The notes beneath the pieces were generated by a model. The model did no database searches. It had not been told where the DNA came from and was given only the letters and a program-made list of their open reading frames with translations. Made by a program: the position numbers and the translations under genes. Positions 36,451 through 44,909 of a DNA stretch of 61,188 bases are shown here, in pieces (the first letter of the stretch is position 1; each line of letters starts with the position of its first letter). This DNA is from Ereboglobus sp. (GTDB lineage: Bacteria; Verrucomicrobiota; Verrucomicrobiia; Opitutales; Opitutaceae), in NCBI GenBank assembly GCA_029974595.1, contig JARKRC010000014.1:1-61188 (forward strand). Reading direction: 5' to 3'.

Positions 36451-37656
36451 TCACGGAGCGCCGGGGGCGCGCCAGTGACGGTCTGCGAAATCCATATAAT
36501 AACGCCAGTCCTCGACGGTGAGATCGTGTTTGCCGTCGCGCATGTGATAGCCGATCGCGCCGCCGTGGAGGGGCTGCGCGGCACCGGGCCGCTCCGTCCG
36601 TCCCGGCCCGTCGAGCCCGTAAAGCCGGTAAACCGGCGACGCCTCGACACACGCGCGAAACTCCGCGTCGGGATCTGCCCACGCGTCGCGGCTTGCGCTG
36701 GCCACATACGCGAGGCGCGGCGCGAGCAGCGCCAGCAACTCGTGCTGGTCAACCGGCATCCGCGAGACGTCGTCGCCGTGCGCGTGATAGGCGCGGGCAA
36801 ACCAATGCGGGAAATTCGTATTGATCTTTTTCACGGTCTCGCCGCGCGTCGTCCGGGCCAGCGCCGCCCCGGAGCAGCCGGAGTTGTTGCTGATCGTAAG
36901 AGCCACGCGCTCGTCCTGCGCGCCGCACCAGAGCGCAGCCTTGCCTCCGCGCGAATGCCCCGCGACCGCAATCGGCACGCCGCGCAATGCCGGCTCCGTC
37001 ACGAGATAATCGATCGCGCGGCTCGCGCCCCACGACCACGCGGCAATCGTCCCCCACGCGTCCGCCGGGCGCCCTGCGCCGGGAGTCGCGTCGAAAACGC
37101 CGAACACGCCGCTCTTGAAGCCGTCGGTCTTGTCATCCGGCGCAACATCGCCGTTGTGAAACGCGGCCGTCGCATAACCGCGCGAGACAAGGTCGCGCAC
37201 CGGCCAGAATGGCTGCGGATTCTCCTCGGCCTCCAGCACGATTTTTATGCTGCGATTCACAATCAGCAAAAAACAGCCGAGCGGCCTGACGCGGTTTTTC
37301 GGAATATAAAGCGTCAGCGGGAACGACAGCGTGCCTCCCGGCCCGGCGCATGTGATGCGCGCCTGCCGGCGCACCGCCAGCCCGTCGAATGCATCCCTTG
37401 TGGAAATCACCTCGAAGCGCATGTCGCCCGGTCGCTCGACGGCATTGCGCCCGTAAACGTGCTGGCGAAAAAGCTCCAGCAATTCGGGCCGGCGCGCCTG
37501 CTCCCATTGCGCGACCGAGCCGATGCGGACGCCGCTCCGCGAAACCAGCGGATCGGGCAGCTCCACCGCCGGCGCGTCCACGGCAAAACCGGGCACAACG
37601 CAAAAACACAACGTGACAATTCCAATCAGGCTTCGGGTGATCGCAGGACTTTTCAT
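36451..37656 (-). CDS. secreted CE15-like (glucuronoyl esterase-type) alpha/beta hydrolase
   Basis: A 401-residue protein with a signal peptide (ITRSLIGIVTLCFCVVPGFAVDA). It has an alpha/beta-hydrolase core with the nucleophile elbow in IAVAGHSRGGKAALWCGAQDERVA, followed by SNNSGCSGAAL, a layout seen in bacterial CE15 glucuronoyl esterases and related acetyl-xylan esterases. A late His in GKHDLTVEDW completes the triad. CE15 enzymes cut ester links between glucuronoxylan and lignin. CE15 proper usually has GCSRxGK; here the Cys is His, so the substrate may differ. It diverges from the DUF1080 gene. Confidence 0.75.
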   Translation of the reverse strand: MKSPAITRSLIGIVTLCFCVVPGFAVDAPAVELPDPLVSRSGVRIGSVAQWEQARRPELLELFRQHVYGRNAVERPGDMRFEVISTRDAFDGLAVRRQARITCAGPGGTLSFPLTLYIPKNRVRPLGCFLLIVNRSIKIVLEAEENPQPFWPVRDLVSRGYATAAFHNGDVAPDDKTDGFKSGVFGVFDATPGAGRPADAWGTIAAWSWGASRAIDYLVTEPALRGVPIAVAGHSRGGKAALWCGAQDERVALTISNNSGCSGAALARTTRGETVKKINTNFPHWFARAYHAHGDDVSRMPVDQHELLALLAPRLAYVASASRDAWADPDAEFRACVEASPVYRLYGLDGPGRTERPGAAQPLHGGAIGYHMRDGKHDLTVEDWRYYMDFADRHWRAPGAP

Positions 37657-37868
37657 AGGGCTTTTGAAAAATGAAACCAGAGCGTAGCCGATGATGCCGC
37701 CCGCTGCAAACCATCGTTTTCGAGCCGCGCCGTCCGCGAAAAAACCCGCATCATATCGCTTTTCATGCGCCGCATCTTTTGTTTTGCTGATTGGAAATTT
37801 TTTCCCCCGCACAAAAACCTCCATCCCGCGCCGCCCATTTTCTCACCCGCATTTCCCATTCATCAATC

Positions 37869-39290
37869 ATGAACAAACACACCCGCATCAAACTTCCGCT
37901 CATCGCACTCCTGGCCTTCGCCGCGTTCGCGCCCGCCGCGTCCGCGCAAAAGCCCGCCGCCCTCTTCAACGGCAAAAACCTCGACGGCTGGGTTCAGCGC
38001 GGCGGACAGGCCAAATACCACATCGAAGGCAACGAAATCGTCGGCACCTCCACCCTCAACACGCCCAACACCTTCCTCTGCACCGTCAGGGACTACGGCG
38101 ACTTCATCCTCGAATACGAATTCAAGGCCGACCAGCGCCTCAACTCCGGCGTCCAGATCCGCAGCGAAAGTTTCGACACGCCGAAGGAAATCACCGTTGG
38201 TGGCAAAACCATAAAAATCCCCGCCGGGCGCGTCCACGGTTACCAAATCGAAATCGACCCTGACGTCCCCCGCGCACGCATGTGGAGCGCCGGCATCTAC
38301 GACGAGGCCCGCCGCGGCTGGCTCTTCCCCAAGGGCAAGGCGCAGGAAGCCGCCTTCAGCGAACTCGGTCGCCGCATCTTCAAACCCGACGACTGGAACC
38401 ACATCCGCGTCGAAGCCATCGGCGACTCCATCAAAACCTGGCTCAACGGCACGCCCTGTGCCGACATCATCGACGCGATGACCCCACGCGGCTTCATCGC
38501 CCTCCAAGTCCACGGCATCGGCAAAGACAAAAACAAGGACGGCACCCAAGTTCGCTGGCGCAACATCACCATCACCGAATTCAAGACGCCCGAAAAAACC
38601 GCCCCCAACACCCTCACCGACGCCGAAAAAGCCACCGGCTGGCGCCTCCTCTGGGACGGCAAAACCACCACAGGCTGGCGCAGCGCCAAAGCCGACGCCT
38701 TCCCCGCCAAAGGCTGGATCATGAAGGACGGCGTCCTCACCGTCCTCGCCAACGCCGGCCAGGAATCCGTCGCCGGCGGCGACATCATCACCCGCGACCG
38801 CTACAGCAACTTTGAACTCCGCCTCGAATTCAAAATGACGCCCCGCGCCAACAGCGGCATAAAATACTTCGTACAGCCCAACCTCGACCCCATCACCGGC
38901 ACCGGCGCGAAAGCAGCCGTCGGCTCCGCCATCGGCCTCGAATACCAAATCCTCGACGACAGCCTCCATCCCGACGCCAAACTCGGTCGCAACGGCAACC
39001 GCACCCTCTCATCCCTTTACGATCTCATGGCCGCCTCGTCCGACAAAAAGCCCAACCCCGTCGGCGAATGGAACAGCGCCCGCCTCATCGTTCGCGGTAA
39101 CCACGTCGAACACTGGCTCAACGGCAAAAAAGTCCTCGAATACGATCGGGGCGCCCCCGCCTTTCGCGACGCCGTTGCGAACAGCAAATACAAAAACATC
39201 CCCAACTTTGGCGAATGGCCCGACGGCCACATCCTCCTTCAGGAACACGGCGACGAGGTCTCCTTCCGCAACATCAAAATCCGCAACTAA
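37869..39290 (+). CDS. secreted double DUF1080 (3-keto-disaccharide hydrolase-type) protein
   Basis: A 473-residue exported protein: signal peptide IKLPLIALLAFAAFAPAASAQ, then two LamG-like DUF1080 domains. Domain 1 starts AALFNGKNLDGWVQ with FILEYEFKADQRLNSGVQIRS; domain 2 starts WRLLWDGKTTTGWRSA with FELRLEFKMTPRANSGIKYF. The family includes hydrolases of 3-keto-glycosides. It is followed after seven bases by a Tat-exported Gfo/Idh oxidoreductase, the usual partner that makes the 3-keto sugar. The pair probably works in the periplasm on a glycoside. Confidence 0.88.
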   Translation: MNKHTRIKLPLIALLAFAAFAPAASAQKPAALFNGKNLDGWVQRGGQAKYHIEGNEIVGTSTLNTPNTFLCTVRDYGDFILEYEFKADQRLNSGVQIRSESFDTPKEITVGGKTIKIPAGRVHGYQIEIDPDVPRARMWSAGIYDEARRGWLFPKGKAQEAAFSELGRRIFKPDDWNHIRVEAIGDSIKTWLNGTPCADIIDAMTPRGFIALQVHGIGKDKNKDGTQVRWRNITITEFKTPEKTAPNTLTDAEKATGWRLLWDGKTTTGWRSAKADAFPAKGWIMKDGVLTVLANAGQESVAGGDIITRDRYSNFELRLEFKMTPRANSGIKYFVQPNLDPITGTGAKAAVGSAIGLEYQILDDSLHPDAKLGRNGNRTLSSLYDLMAASSDKKPNPVGEWNSARLIVRGNHVEHWLNGKKVLEYDRGAPAFRDAVANSKYKNIPNFGEWPDGHILLQEHGDEVSFRNIKIRN

Positions 39291-39297
39291 ACCCGTC

Positions 39298-40770
39298 ATG
39301 CACACACGCGACAACCAGCGCGCCGGTCTCCCCCGCCGCGACTTCATCAAAAACATCCTCGCCGCCGGCGCGATCACCGCCATCGCCCCGAACATCCTCA
39401 TCGCCCAATCCCAGCCCGCCAAAAAACCCAAGGGCCCGCCGAAAAAATACACCGGCGAAAAAGTAAACCTCGCCTGCGTCGGCATCGGCAACCGCGGCGA
39501 GCAAATCATCAACGCCCTCCACGGCACCGGCCTCGCCAACATCGTCGCCCTCTGCGACACCGACATGGGCGCCCCTCACACGCAAAACATCCTGCAAAAG
39601 TTCCCGGACGTCCCCCGTTTCCAGGACTTCCGGAAAATGTTCGACAAACTCGGCAAACAAATCGAAGCCGTCGCCATCGCCACGCCCGATTTCTCGCACT
39701 TCCCCGTCACCATCCTCGCCATGTCGCTCGGCAAGCACGTCTATGTCGAAAAACCCATGGGGCACAGCTTCCGCCAGATGGAGCTCCTCATGGCCGCCGA
39801 GAAAAAATACAAGGTCGCCGCGCAGATGGGCAATCAGGGCCACTCCGAGGCGAATTACTTCCAGTTCAAGGCATGGACCCAGGCCGGCATCATCAAAAAC
39901 GTCACCCGCATCACCGCCTACATGAACAGCGGCCGCCGCTGGCACGACACCGAAAAATTCTCCTACAGCAAACTCGCCGGCGACCTCCCCGCCGAACCCG
40001 TACCCGACACGCTCGACTGGGACTGCTGGCTCGCGACCGCCGCGCAACATCGCTACAACCACGGCTACATGAACGGCGAATGGCGATCCTGGTATGATTT
40101 CGGCAACGGCGCGCTCGGCGACTGGGGCGCGCACATCTTCGACACCGCGCACGAATTCCTCGACCTCGGCCTCCCCTCGGAAGTCGAAGCCGTCAAACTC
40201 GAAGGCCACAACTCCTTCGTCTTCCCGCAGGCCTCCACCCTCGCCTTCCGCTTCCCGAAACGCGGCGGCATGCCCCCGCTCGAACTCACCTGGTATGACG
40301 GCGTGAAAAACCTTCCGCCCCTCCCCGCCGACATGGGCGAAGCCGTGGCCGATACCGACATTCCTCCGCCCTCCGCCGGCACGATTGAAACGAAAAAACT
40401 CCCTCCCGGCAAAGTCATCTACGGCGAAGGCCTCACCTTCAAAGGCGGCTCGCACGCCTCGACGCTCCAGATCATCCCCGGAACGCAAGCGCGCGACATG
40501 GCCTCGCGCCTGCCCGAGGTGCCCATCAGCCCGTCGAATCACTTCGCCAACTTCCTTCTCGCCTGCAAAGGCAGGGAAAAATGCCGCTCCTCGTTTGCCG
40601 TCGCCGGCCCGCTTTGCCAGGCGATGGGCATGGGCGTGATCGCCCAGCGGCTGAACGCCAGGCTCAAGTTCGACCGGACGACAAAACAGTTCACCAACAA
40701 CAAAGTCGCCAACGCACTCCTCCAAGGCGTCCCGCCCCGCAAGGATTGGGAGCAATTCTACAAACTATAA
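39298..40770 (+). CDS. Tat-exported Gfo/Idh/MocA-family oxidoreductase
   Basis: A 490-residue enzyme with a twin-arginine signal (LPRRDFIKNILAAGAITAIA), then a Rossmann domain VNLACVGIGNRGEQI, AIATPDFSHFPV and the catalytic VEKPMGHS. The C-terminal domain includes GNQGHSEANY, GALGDWGAHIFDTAHEFL and SPSNHFANFLLACKG. Tat export implies that it folds with bound cofactor in the cytoplasm. With the upstream DUF1080 protein it forms a likely 3-keto-glycoside oxidation and cleavage pair. Confidence 0.9.
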   Translation: MHTRDNQRAGLPRRDFIKNILAAGAITAIAPNILIAQSQPAKKPKGPPKKYTGEKVNLACVGIGNRGEQIINALHGTGLANIVALCDTDMGAPHTQNILQKFPDVPRFQDFRKMFDKLGKQIEAVAIATPDFSHFPVTILAMSLGKHVYVEKPMGHSFRQMELLMAAEKKYKVAAQMGNQGHSEANYFQFKAWTQAGIIKNVTRITAYMNSGRRWHDTEKFSYSKLAGDLPAEPVPDTLDWDCWLATAAQHRYNHGYMNGEWRSWYDFGNGALGDWGAHIFDTAHEFLDLGLPSEVEAVKLEGHNSFVFPQASTLAFRFPKRGGMPPLELTWYDGVKNLPPLPADMGEAVADTDIPPPSAGTIETKKLPPGKVIYGEGLTFKGGSHASTLQIIPGTQARDMASRLPEVPISPSNHFANFLLACKGREKCRSSFAVAGPLCQAMGMGVIAQRLNARLKFDRTTKQFTNNKVANALLQGVPPRKDWEQFYKL

Positions 40771-40803
40771 GACACGACGCCAAAGGCGCGCAGCGGACAT
40801 CTC

Positions 40804-41014
40804 CTGAAGATTACCCACAAGTCACCCGGGCATCGATTGGTCCGGGGAGCGCGCGCGTCTCGCGTGCTGCGTTGGGCGTCCCGCCCAACGCTTCCGGTGC
40901 CAAACGCCCCTGCCAGGCTTTGGCGGGACGCCAAAGCCCACACGCGAAACGCGTGTGCTCCCCAATCCTTCCTCTCACCCAGCGTATGTTTGCGCCAGCT
41001 TGTGGATAATCCTC
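40804..41014. repeat. 211-bp inverted-repeat-bounded hairpin element, type 2
   Basis: The gap between the Gfo/Idh and MFS genes holds CTGAAGATTACCCACAAG (40804-40821) and, at the other end, CTTGTGGATAATCCTC (40999-41014), nearly its reverse complement. Inside are perfect three-base-loop hairpins: GTTGGGCGTCCCGCCCAAC (40871-40889), GCTTTGGCG/CGCCAAAGC around GGA (40917-40937) and ACACGCG/CGCGTGT around AAA (40940-40956). It looks like a small non-autonomous mobile or REP-type element. Confidence 0.7.
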
Positions 41015-41090
41015 GCGAACATCCCGCCGCGCTCTCAATGTTTCCGATTTTCCCATCACCCACCCGCTCTCCCAATCCACCCACCCGCCC

Positions 41091-42365
41091 ATGCCTCCCG
41101 CCTCGCCCGACCCCAAACCGCGCCCGATTCACTACCGCTGGGAACTGCTGCTCCTGCTGTTCTTCACTTATTTCCTTCATCAGGCCGACCGCGCGATTTT
41201 CGGCATCGTGCTGCCCTCGATCAAAAGCGACCTGAAGCTCACCGACACGGAAATCGGCGTCAGCGGCACGGTGCTGTTTCTCGTGCTCGCCATCATGGTG
41301 CCCGTCGGCGGCGTGCTCGGCGACCGCCTGAGCAAGAAATGGATCATCACCGGCAGCCTGATTTTCTGGAGCATCTCGACCATGCTCACCGGAATCTCGC
41401 GCGGGCTCGGCGGCCTGATCGCATTCCGCAGCGTGGCGACCGGCGGCGGCGAATCGTTCTACGGGCCGGCATCGACGGCATTGATCGCCGCCTTTCACAA
41501 AAAAACGCGCGCGCTCGCCCTCTCGCTCCACCAAAGCTCGCTCTACATCGGCATCATGGTCAGCGGATTTCTCGCGGCGTGGGTTTCGCAGCAGTTCGGC
41601 TGGCGCGCCACGTTTTATATTTTCGGCGGCGCGGGCATCCTGCTCGGCGGCGTCCTGATGTTCCGGCTGCGCGACCCCGGCCCAGGCGAAACGGAAATCT
41701 CCGCGCAGGAATCCGCCAAGCCGCTCCCGCCGCTCGAAGCCGTCAAAACCCTCGCCCGAATCCCCACCGTCCTCCTGCTCACCGCAGGCTTCACCGCGAT
41801 CGTGTTTGTCAACAACGCCTATCTCGTCTGGGCTCCCCTGTTCATCGGCGCCAAGTTCGGCGTGTCGGAAATCACGGCGGGCGGATTCTCGATGCTCTAT
41901 CATCATCTCGCCGCGCTCGTCGGCGTCCTGATCGGCGGTGCGGTGGCCGATGCCGTGGTGCCGCGCCGCCCGCGATTCCGGCTGCAATTGCAAGCCACCG
42001 CGATGCTCTGCGGCGTCCCGCTCATATTCCTGATCGGGCGGGTCAATTCCCTGGCGGCGCTCTGGATTGTCATCGCCCTTTTCGGCTTCGTCCGCGGACT
42101 CTATGAATCGAACACGCATGCCGCCATCTTCGATGTCGTTCCGCCACGGCTTCGCTCCACGGTCGTCGGCCTGATGATCATGTGCGCATTCCTGATCGGT
42201 TCCCTCTCGCCGCTGCTGCTCGGCATGTTGGGCGACCGTTACGGAACGGCGGCGGGTCTCGGCGCGGGATTCTCCGGCCTGTCCCTCGCATGGCTGATCG
42301 GCGGGCTCTGCCTCATTACGGCCCTTGTATTCACCTACACTCGCGACCGTCTGAAAGACAACTGA
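41091..42365 (+). CDS. MFS transporter
   Basis: A 424-residue major facilitator with about twelve membrane helices. The N-terminal region HYRWELLLLLFFTYFLHQAD leads into helix 1, and the helix 2-3 loop reads GVLGDRLSKKWIITG. It heads a five-gene plus-strand operon; the GKRP/MurQ-like gene follows after 32 bases. Given that neighbour, an amino-sugar or muropeptide fragment is a reasonable substrate, but the sequence alone does not show it. Confidence 0.85.
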   Translation: MPPASPDPKPRPIHYRWELLLLLFFTYFLHQADRAIFGIVLPSIKSDLKLTDTEIGVSGTVLFLVLAIMVPVGGVLGDRLSKKWIITGSLIFWSISTMLTGISRGLGGLIAFRSVATGGGESFYGPASTALIAAFHKKTRALALSLHQSSLYIGIMVSGFLAAWVSQQFGWRATFYIFGGAGILLGGVLMFRLRDPGPGETEISAQESAKPLPPLEAVKTLARIPTVLLLTAGFTAIVFVNNAYLVWAPLFIGAKFGVSEITAGGFSMLYHHLAALVGVLIGGAVADAVVPRRPRFRLQLQATAMLCGVPLIFLIGRVNSLAALWIVIALFGFVRGLYESNTHAAIFDVVPPRLRSTVVGLMIMCAFLIGSLSPLLLGMLGDRYGTAAGLGAGFSGLSLAWLIGGLCLITALVFTYTRDRLKDN

Positions 42366-42397
42366 CAGCATACGCATCAACAAACCGCCCTTATCAC

Positions 42398-44203
42398 ATG
42401 TCCGCCGAATCCATCCGCCAGGCCGCCGAACACTTCCTCAAAAACGAAACGCCGTTTCACCTCGGCGACATGCTCACCGAGCAATCGCATCCGGTCACAC
42501 GCCGGCTCTCCCAAACGCTCGCGGAGGACACCGCAAAGGGCATCGAACTCCTGCTGCGCGTCGATGACGACCTCCCGCCCGTCATCGACCGCATGCTCGC
42601 CTCAAAGGAGTTCGCGAAACTGCACGCGGATGTCTTGGCGACGCTCCAAGGCGGCGGGCGCATTGTCTTCAGCGGCTGCGGCGCGACCGGACGGCTCGCC
42701 ATCATGCTCGACGCCGCGCACCGCCGGTTTTGCGCAAAAGCCGCGGCGCGCTTTCCCGAGCATCGCGCCTTTTTCAACACCCTGCTGGAGCAAACCGCCG
42801 CCATCATGACCGGCGGCGATTTCGCGCTGATCCGCTCCGTCGAATCCTTCGAGGATTTCATCCCCTTCGGGCAGCGTCAGGTGCAGGACCTCGGCATGGG
42901 GCCGGGCGACTGCCTCGTCGCCATCAGCGAGGGCGGCGAAACCTCGTCGGTCATAGGCACCATCCACGGCGCGTTGGCCGCCGGCAGCCGCACGCATTTC
43001 CTGTTCAACAACCCCGCCGAACTCCTCGTCCGCAAAGTCGAGCGCTCGCGCAAAGTCATCACCGACCCGCGCGTCAACATCCTCGATCTCGCGACCGGCC
43101 CGATGGCCGTCGCCGGCTCCACCCGCATGCAGGCCACGACAATGGAGCTGCTCGTCGCCGGACTGGCCTTCGAGGCCGCGCTTTCCGATTTTCTCCCCGC
43201 CCGCCTGCCCGCCGACGTCGTCGCCGCGCTCATCCCGCCCGGCTCGTCGCCCGCCGAAACCGCCGCGCGTTTCGGGCAGCTCCTCCAGCGTTTGCGCTCG
43301 CCGGAAAACCTTCGCGCGCTGGCCGCATGGGTCGATTTCGAGCGCGACATCTACGCCCGGTCGGGACTCGTCACGTATTTCCCCGACGAATACATGATCG
43401 ACATTTTCACGGACACGACCGAGCGCGCGCCGACCTTCATGGTTCCCCCGTTCCGCTCGACGCTCGAACCGCAAAACCCCGTTTCATGGGCCTTCGTCAA
43501 GGACGCGCTCCGCGACACCGACACCGCATGGGGCGAGATGCTCGGCCACGAGCCTCGCTGCATCCCGTGGACGCTCGACGACTATCGCGCGATGAACGCG
43601 CCCGAGCGCATCCTGCAAAACCCGCCCAAGATCGACCGCGAGCGTCTGCGAACCTACGGCATCGGGCGCGAGCCGGACGCATCGAGAACCGGCGTCCGCC
43701 CCAACGCCGCCGTCGCCTTTCTCGTCGGCCAGGAGGCCGCGCATCTCGAAAACCGCGACGCATGGTATGAGGCATTCGAGCAAGCCGCCGCCGGTTTCGA
43801 ACGCCGCGCCGTCATCCTGATCGGCCCCCGCCGCCCCGCCGCGAATCCCGTGGACGAAATCTGTTTCATCGAGGCGGACATCCCCTCGTCGCCCCTCGAA
43901 GTCATTGCGCACCTGACGGTGAAACTCGCGCTCAACAACGTCTCCTCCGCAACGATGGGCAAACTCGAACGCCTTAGCGGAAACTGGATGGCGCATGTCG
44001 ATGCCTCGAACAAAAAGCTGATCGACCGCAGCATCCGCCTCGTCAGCGAACTCGCCGCCGTCGATTACGAAACGGCCTGCAACGCCCTGTTTGAATCGCT
44101 CGACGAAATGGCCGCATGGCCCGAATCCCGCCGCAAAACCGTCTCCCCCGCAGCCTACACCGTCAGGCGTCTGACAGCCTCGGAGCGCGCAAAACAAGTT
44201 TAA
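42398..44203 (+). CDS. double-SIS protein, GKRP/MurQ-like
   Basis: A 601-residue protein with two SIS sugar-phosphate domains. The opening QSHPVTRRLSQTLAEDTAKG and IVFSGCGATGRLAIMLDAAHRR follow the MurQ (N-acetylmuramate-6-phosphate etherase) and GKRP pattern; AISEGGETSSVIGTIHGAL is the phosphate-binding loop, and VAGSTRMQATTMELL follows. The second half has SNTR-like elements (LALNNVSSATMGKLERLSGNWM). MurQ is about 300 residues; the length here fits the GKRP-like double-domain group. It probably binds or cleaves MurNAc-6-phosphate or a similar ligand. It is 18 bases from the next gene. Confidence 0.8.
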   Translation: MSAESIRQAAEHFLKNETPFHLGDMLTEQSHPVTRRLSQTLAEDTAKGIELLLRVDDDLPPVIDRMLASKEFAKLHADVLATLQGGGRIVFSGCGATGRLAIMLDAAHRRFCAKAAARFPEHRAFFNTLLEQTAAIMTGGDFALIRSVESFEDFIPFGQRQVQDLGMGPGDCLVAISEGGETSSVIGTIHGALAAGSRTHFLFNNPAELLVRKVERSRKVITDPRVNILDLATGPMAVAGSTRMQATTMELLVAGLAFEAALSDFLPARLPADVVAALIPPGSSPAETAARFGQLLQRLRSPENLRALAAWVDFERDIYARSGLVTYFPDEYMIDIFTDTTERAPTFMVPPFRSTLEPQNPVSWAFVKDALRDTDTAWGEMLGHEPRCIPWTLDDYRAMNAPERILQNPPKIDRERLRTYGIGREPDASRTGVRPNAAVAFLVGQEAAHLENRDAWYEAFEQAAAGFERRAVILIGPRRPAANPVDEICFIEADIPSSPLEVIAHLTVKLALNNVSSATMGKLERLSGNWMAHVDASNKKLIDRSIRLVSELAAVDYETACNALFESLDEMAAWPESRRKTVSPAAYTVRRLTASERAKQV

Positions 44204-44221
44204 CTCCAAACAAAACCCGCC

Positions 44222-44503
44222 ATGCGGACCAAGAACACGCTCCCCATCGTCAAAAAGATTTCCAAATATGTTATTATGCTCATAATGACATATGTGCTGT
44301 CATTCCTGATCTTGTTTGAATTTTTCAGCGGGCCCACCCTTACCATCAATCATGGCATCATTGGTCCAAAGTTGCGATTTGACGATAATTATAAACACAT
44401 TGGAAAGGCATACAGATATCATGGAGATAAATTATATTTATATACAATTTATTACAGGCCGCTATGCTGGATGTGGATCAAGCTTAACGGATTTAATAGC
44501 TGA
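44222..44503 (+). CDS. 93-residue single-helix membrane protein, tandem paralogue 1
   Basis: A 93-residue protein with a basic N-terminus, one membrane helix (about residues 17-34, YVIMLIMTYVLSFLILFE), and a short outer domain with LRFDDNYKHIGKAYRYHGDK and YYRPLCWMWI. No family is recognised. It is strongly similar to the next gene, exactly 356 bases further on. AT-richer than the flanking genes. Confidence 0.75.
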   Translation: MRTKNTLPIVKKISKYVIMLIMTYVLSFLILFEFFSGPTLTINHGIIGPKLRFDDNYKHIGKAYRYHGDKLYLYTIYYRPLCWMWIKLNGFNS

Positions 44504-44577
44504 CAATATCGCATCATTCAGCATTTTCGACGCCCTCCGGCCGCGCGAAACAAGCTTAACCTCAAACAAAACTCGCC

Positions 44578-44859
44578 ATGCGAACCAAGGACGCGCTCCC
44601 CATCATCAAGAAGATTTTCAAATATGTTATTATGCTCATAATGGCATATGTGCTGTCATTCCTGATCTTGTTTGAGTTTTTCAGCGGACCCGTCATCGGA
44701 TCAAACCGTGATCTTATTGGTCCGAAGTTGCGTTTCGACAATAACTACGAAAATATTGGAAAAGCCTATAAGTATAAAGGCGACAAACTCTATTTATATA
44801 AAATTTATTACAGGCCGCTATGCTGGATGTGGATTGAGCTTAACGAGCTTAATAGTTGA
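44578..44859 (+). CDS. 93-residue single-helix membrane protein, tandem paralogue 2
   Basis: Same length, helix and motifs as its neighbour (LRFDNNYENIGKAYKYKGDK, YYRPLCWMWI). The 5' flanks are also duplicated, including remnants of the end of the double-SIS gene (AAACAAGyTTAACyTC), so the duplication unit is about 356 bases. Most differences are conservative and the frame is kept, so both copies look functional. It precedes the serine-hydrolase gene by 50 bases. Confidence 0.75.
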   Translation: MRTKDALPIIKKIFKYVIMLIMAYVLSFLILFEFFSGPVIGSNRDLIGPKLRFDNNYENIGKAYKYKGDKLYLYKIYYRPLCWMWIELNELNS

Positions 44860-44909
44860 TAATATCGCATCCCTCAACATTTCCGACACTCGCCCCGCAC
44901 CAATTCCCA

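Noticed and set aside
40758..42383. 541-codon minus-strand frame opposite the MFS gene
   Set aside because: Highly charged, glycine-rich antisense of a membrane protein, and it also runs through the hairpin element.
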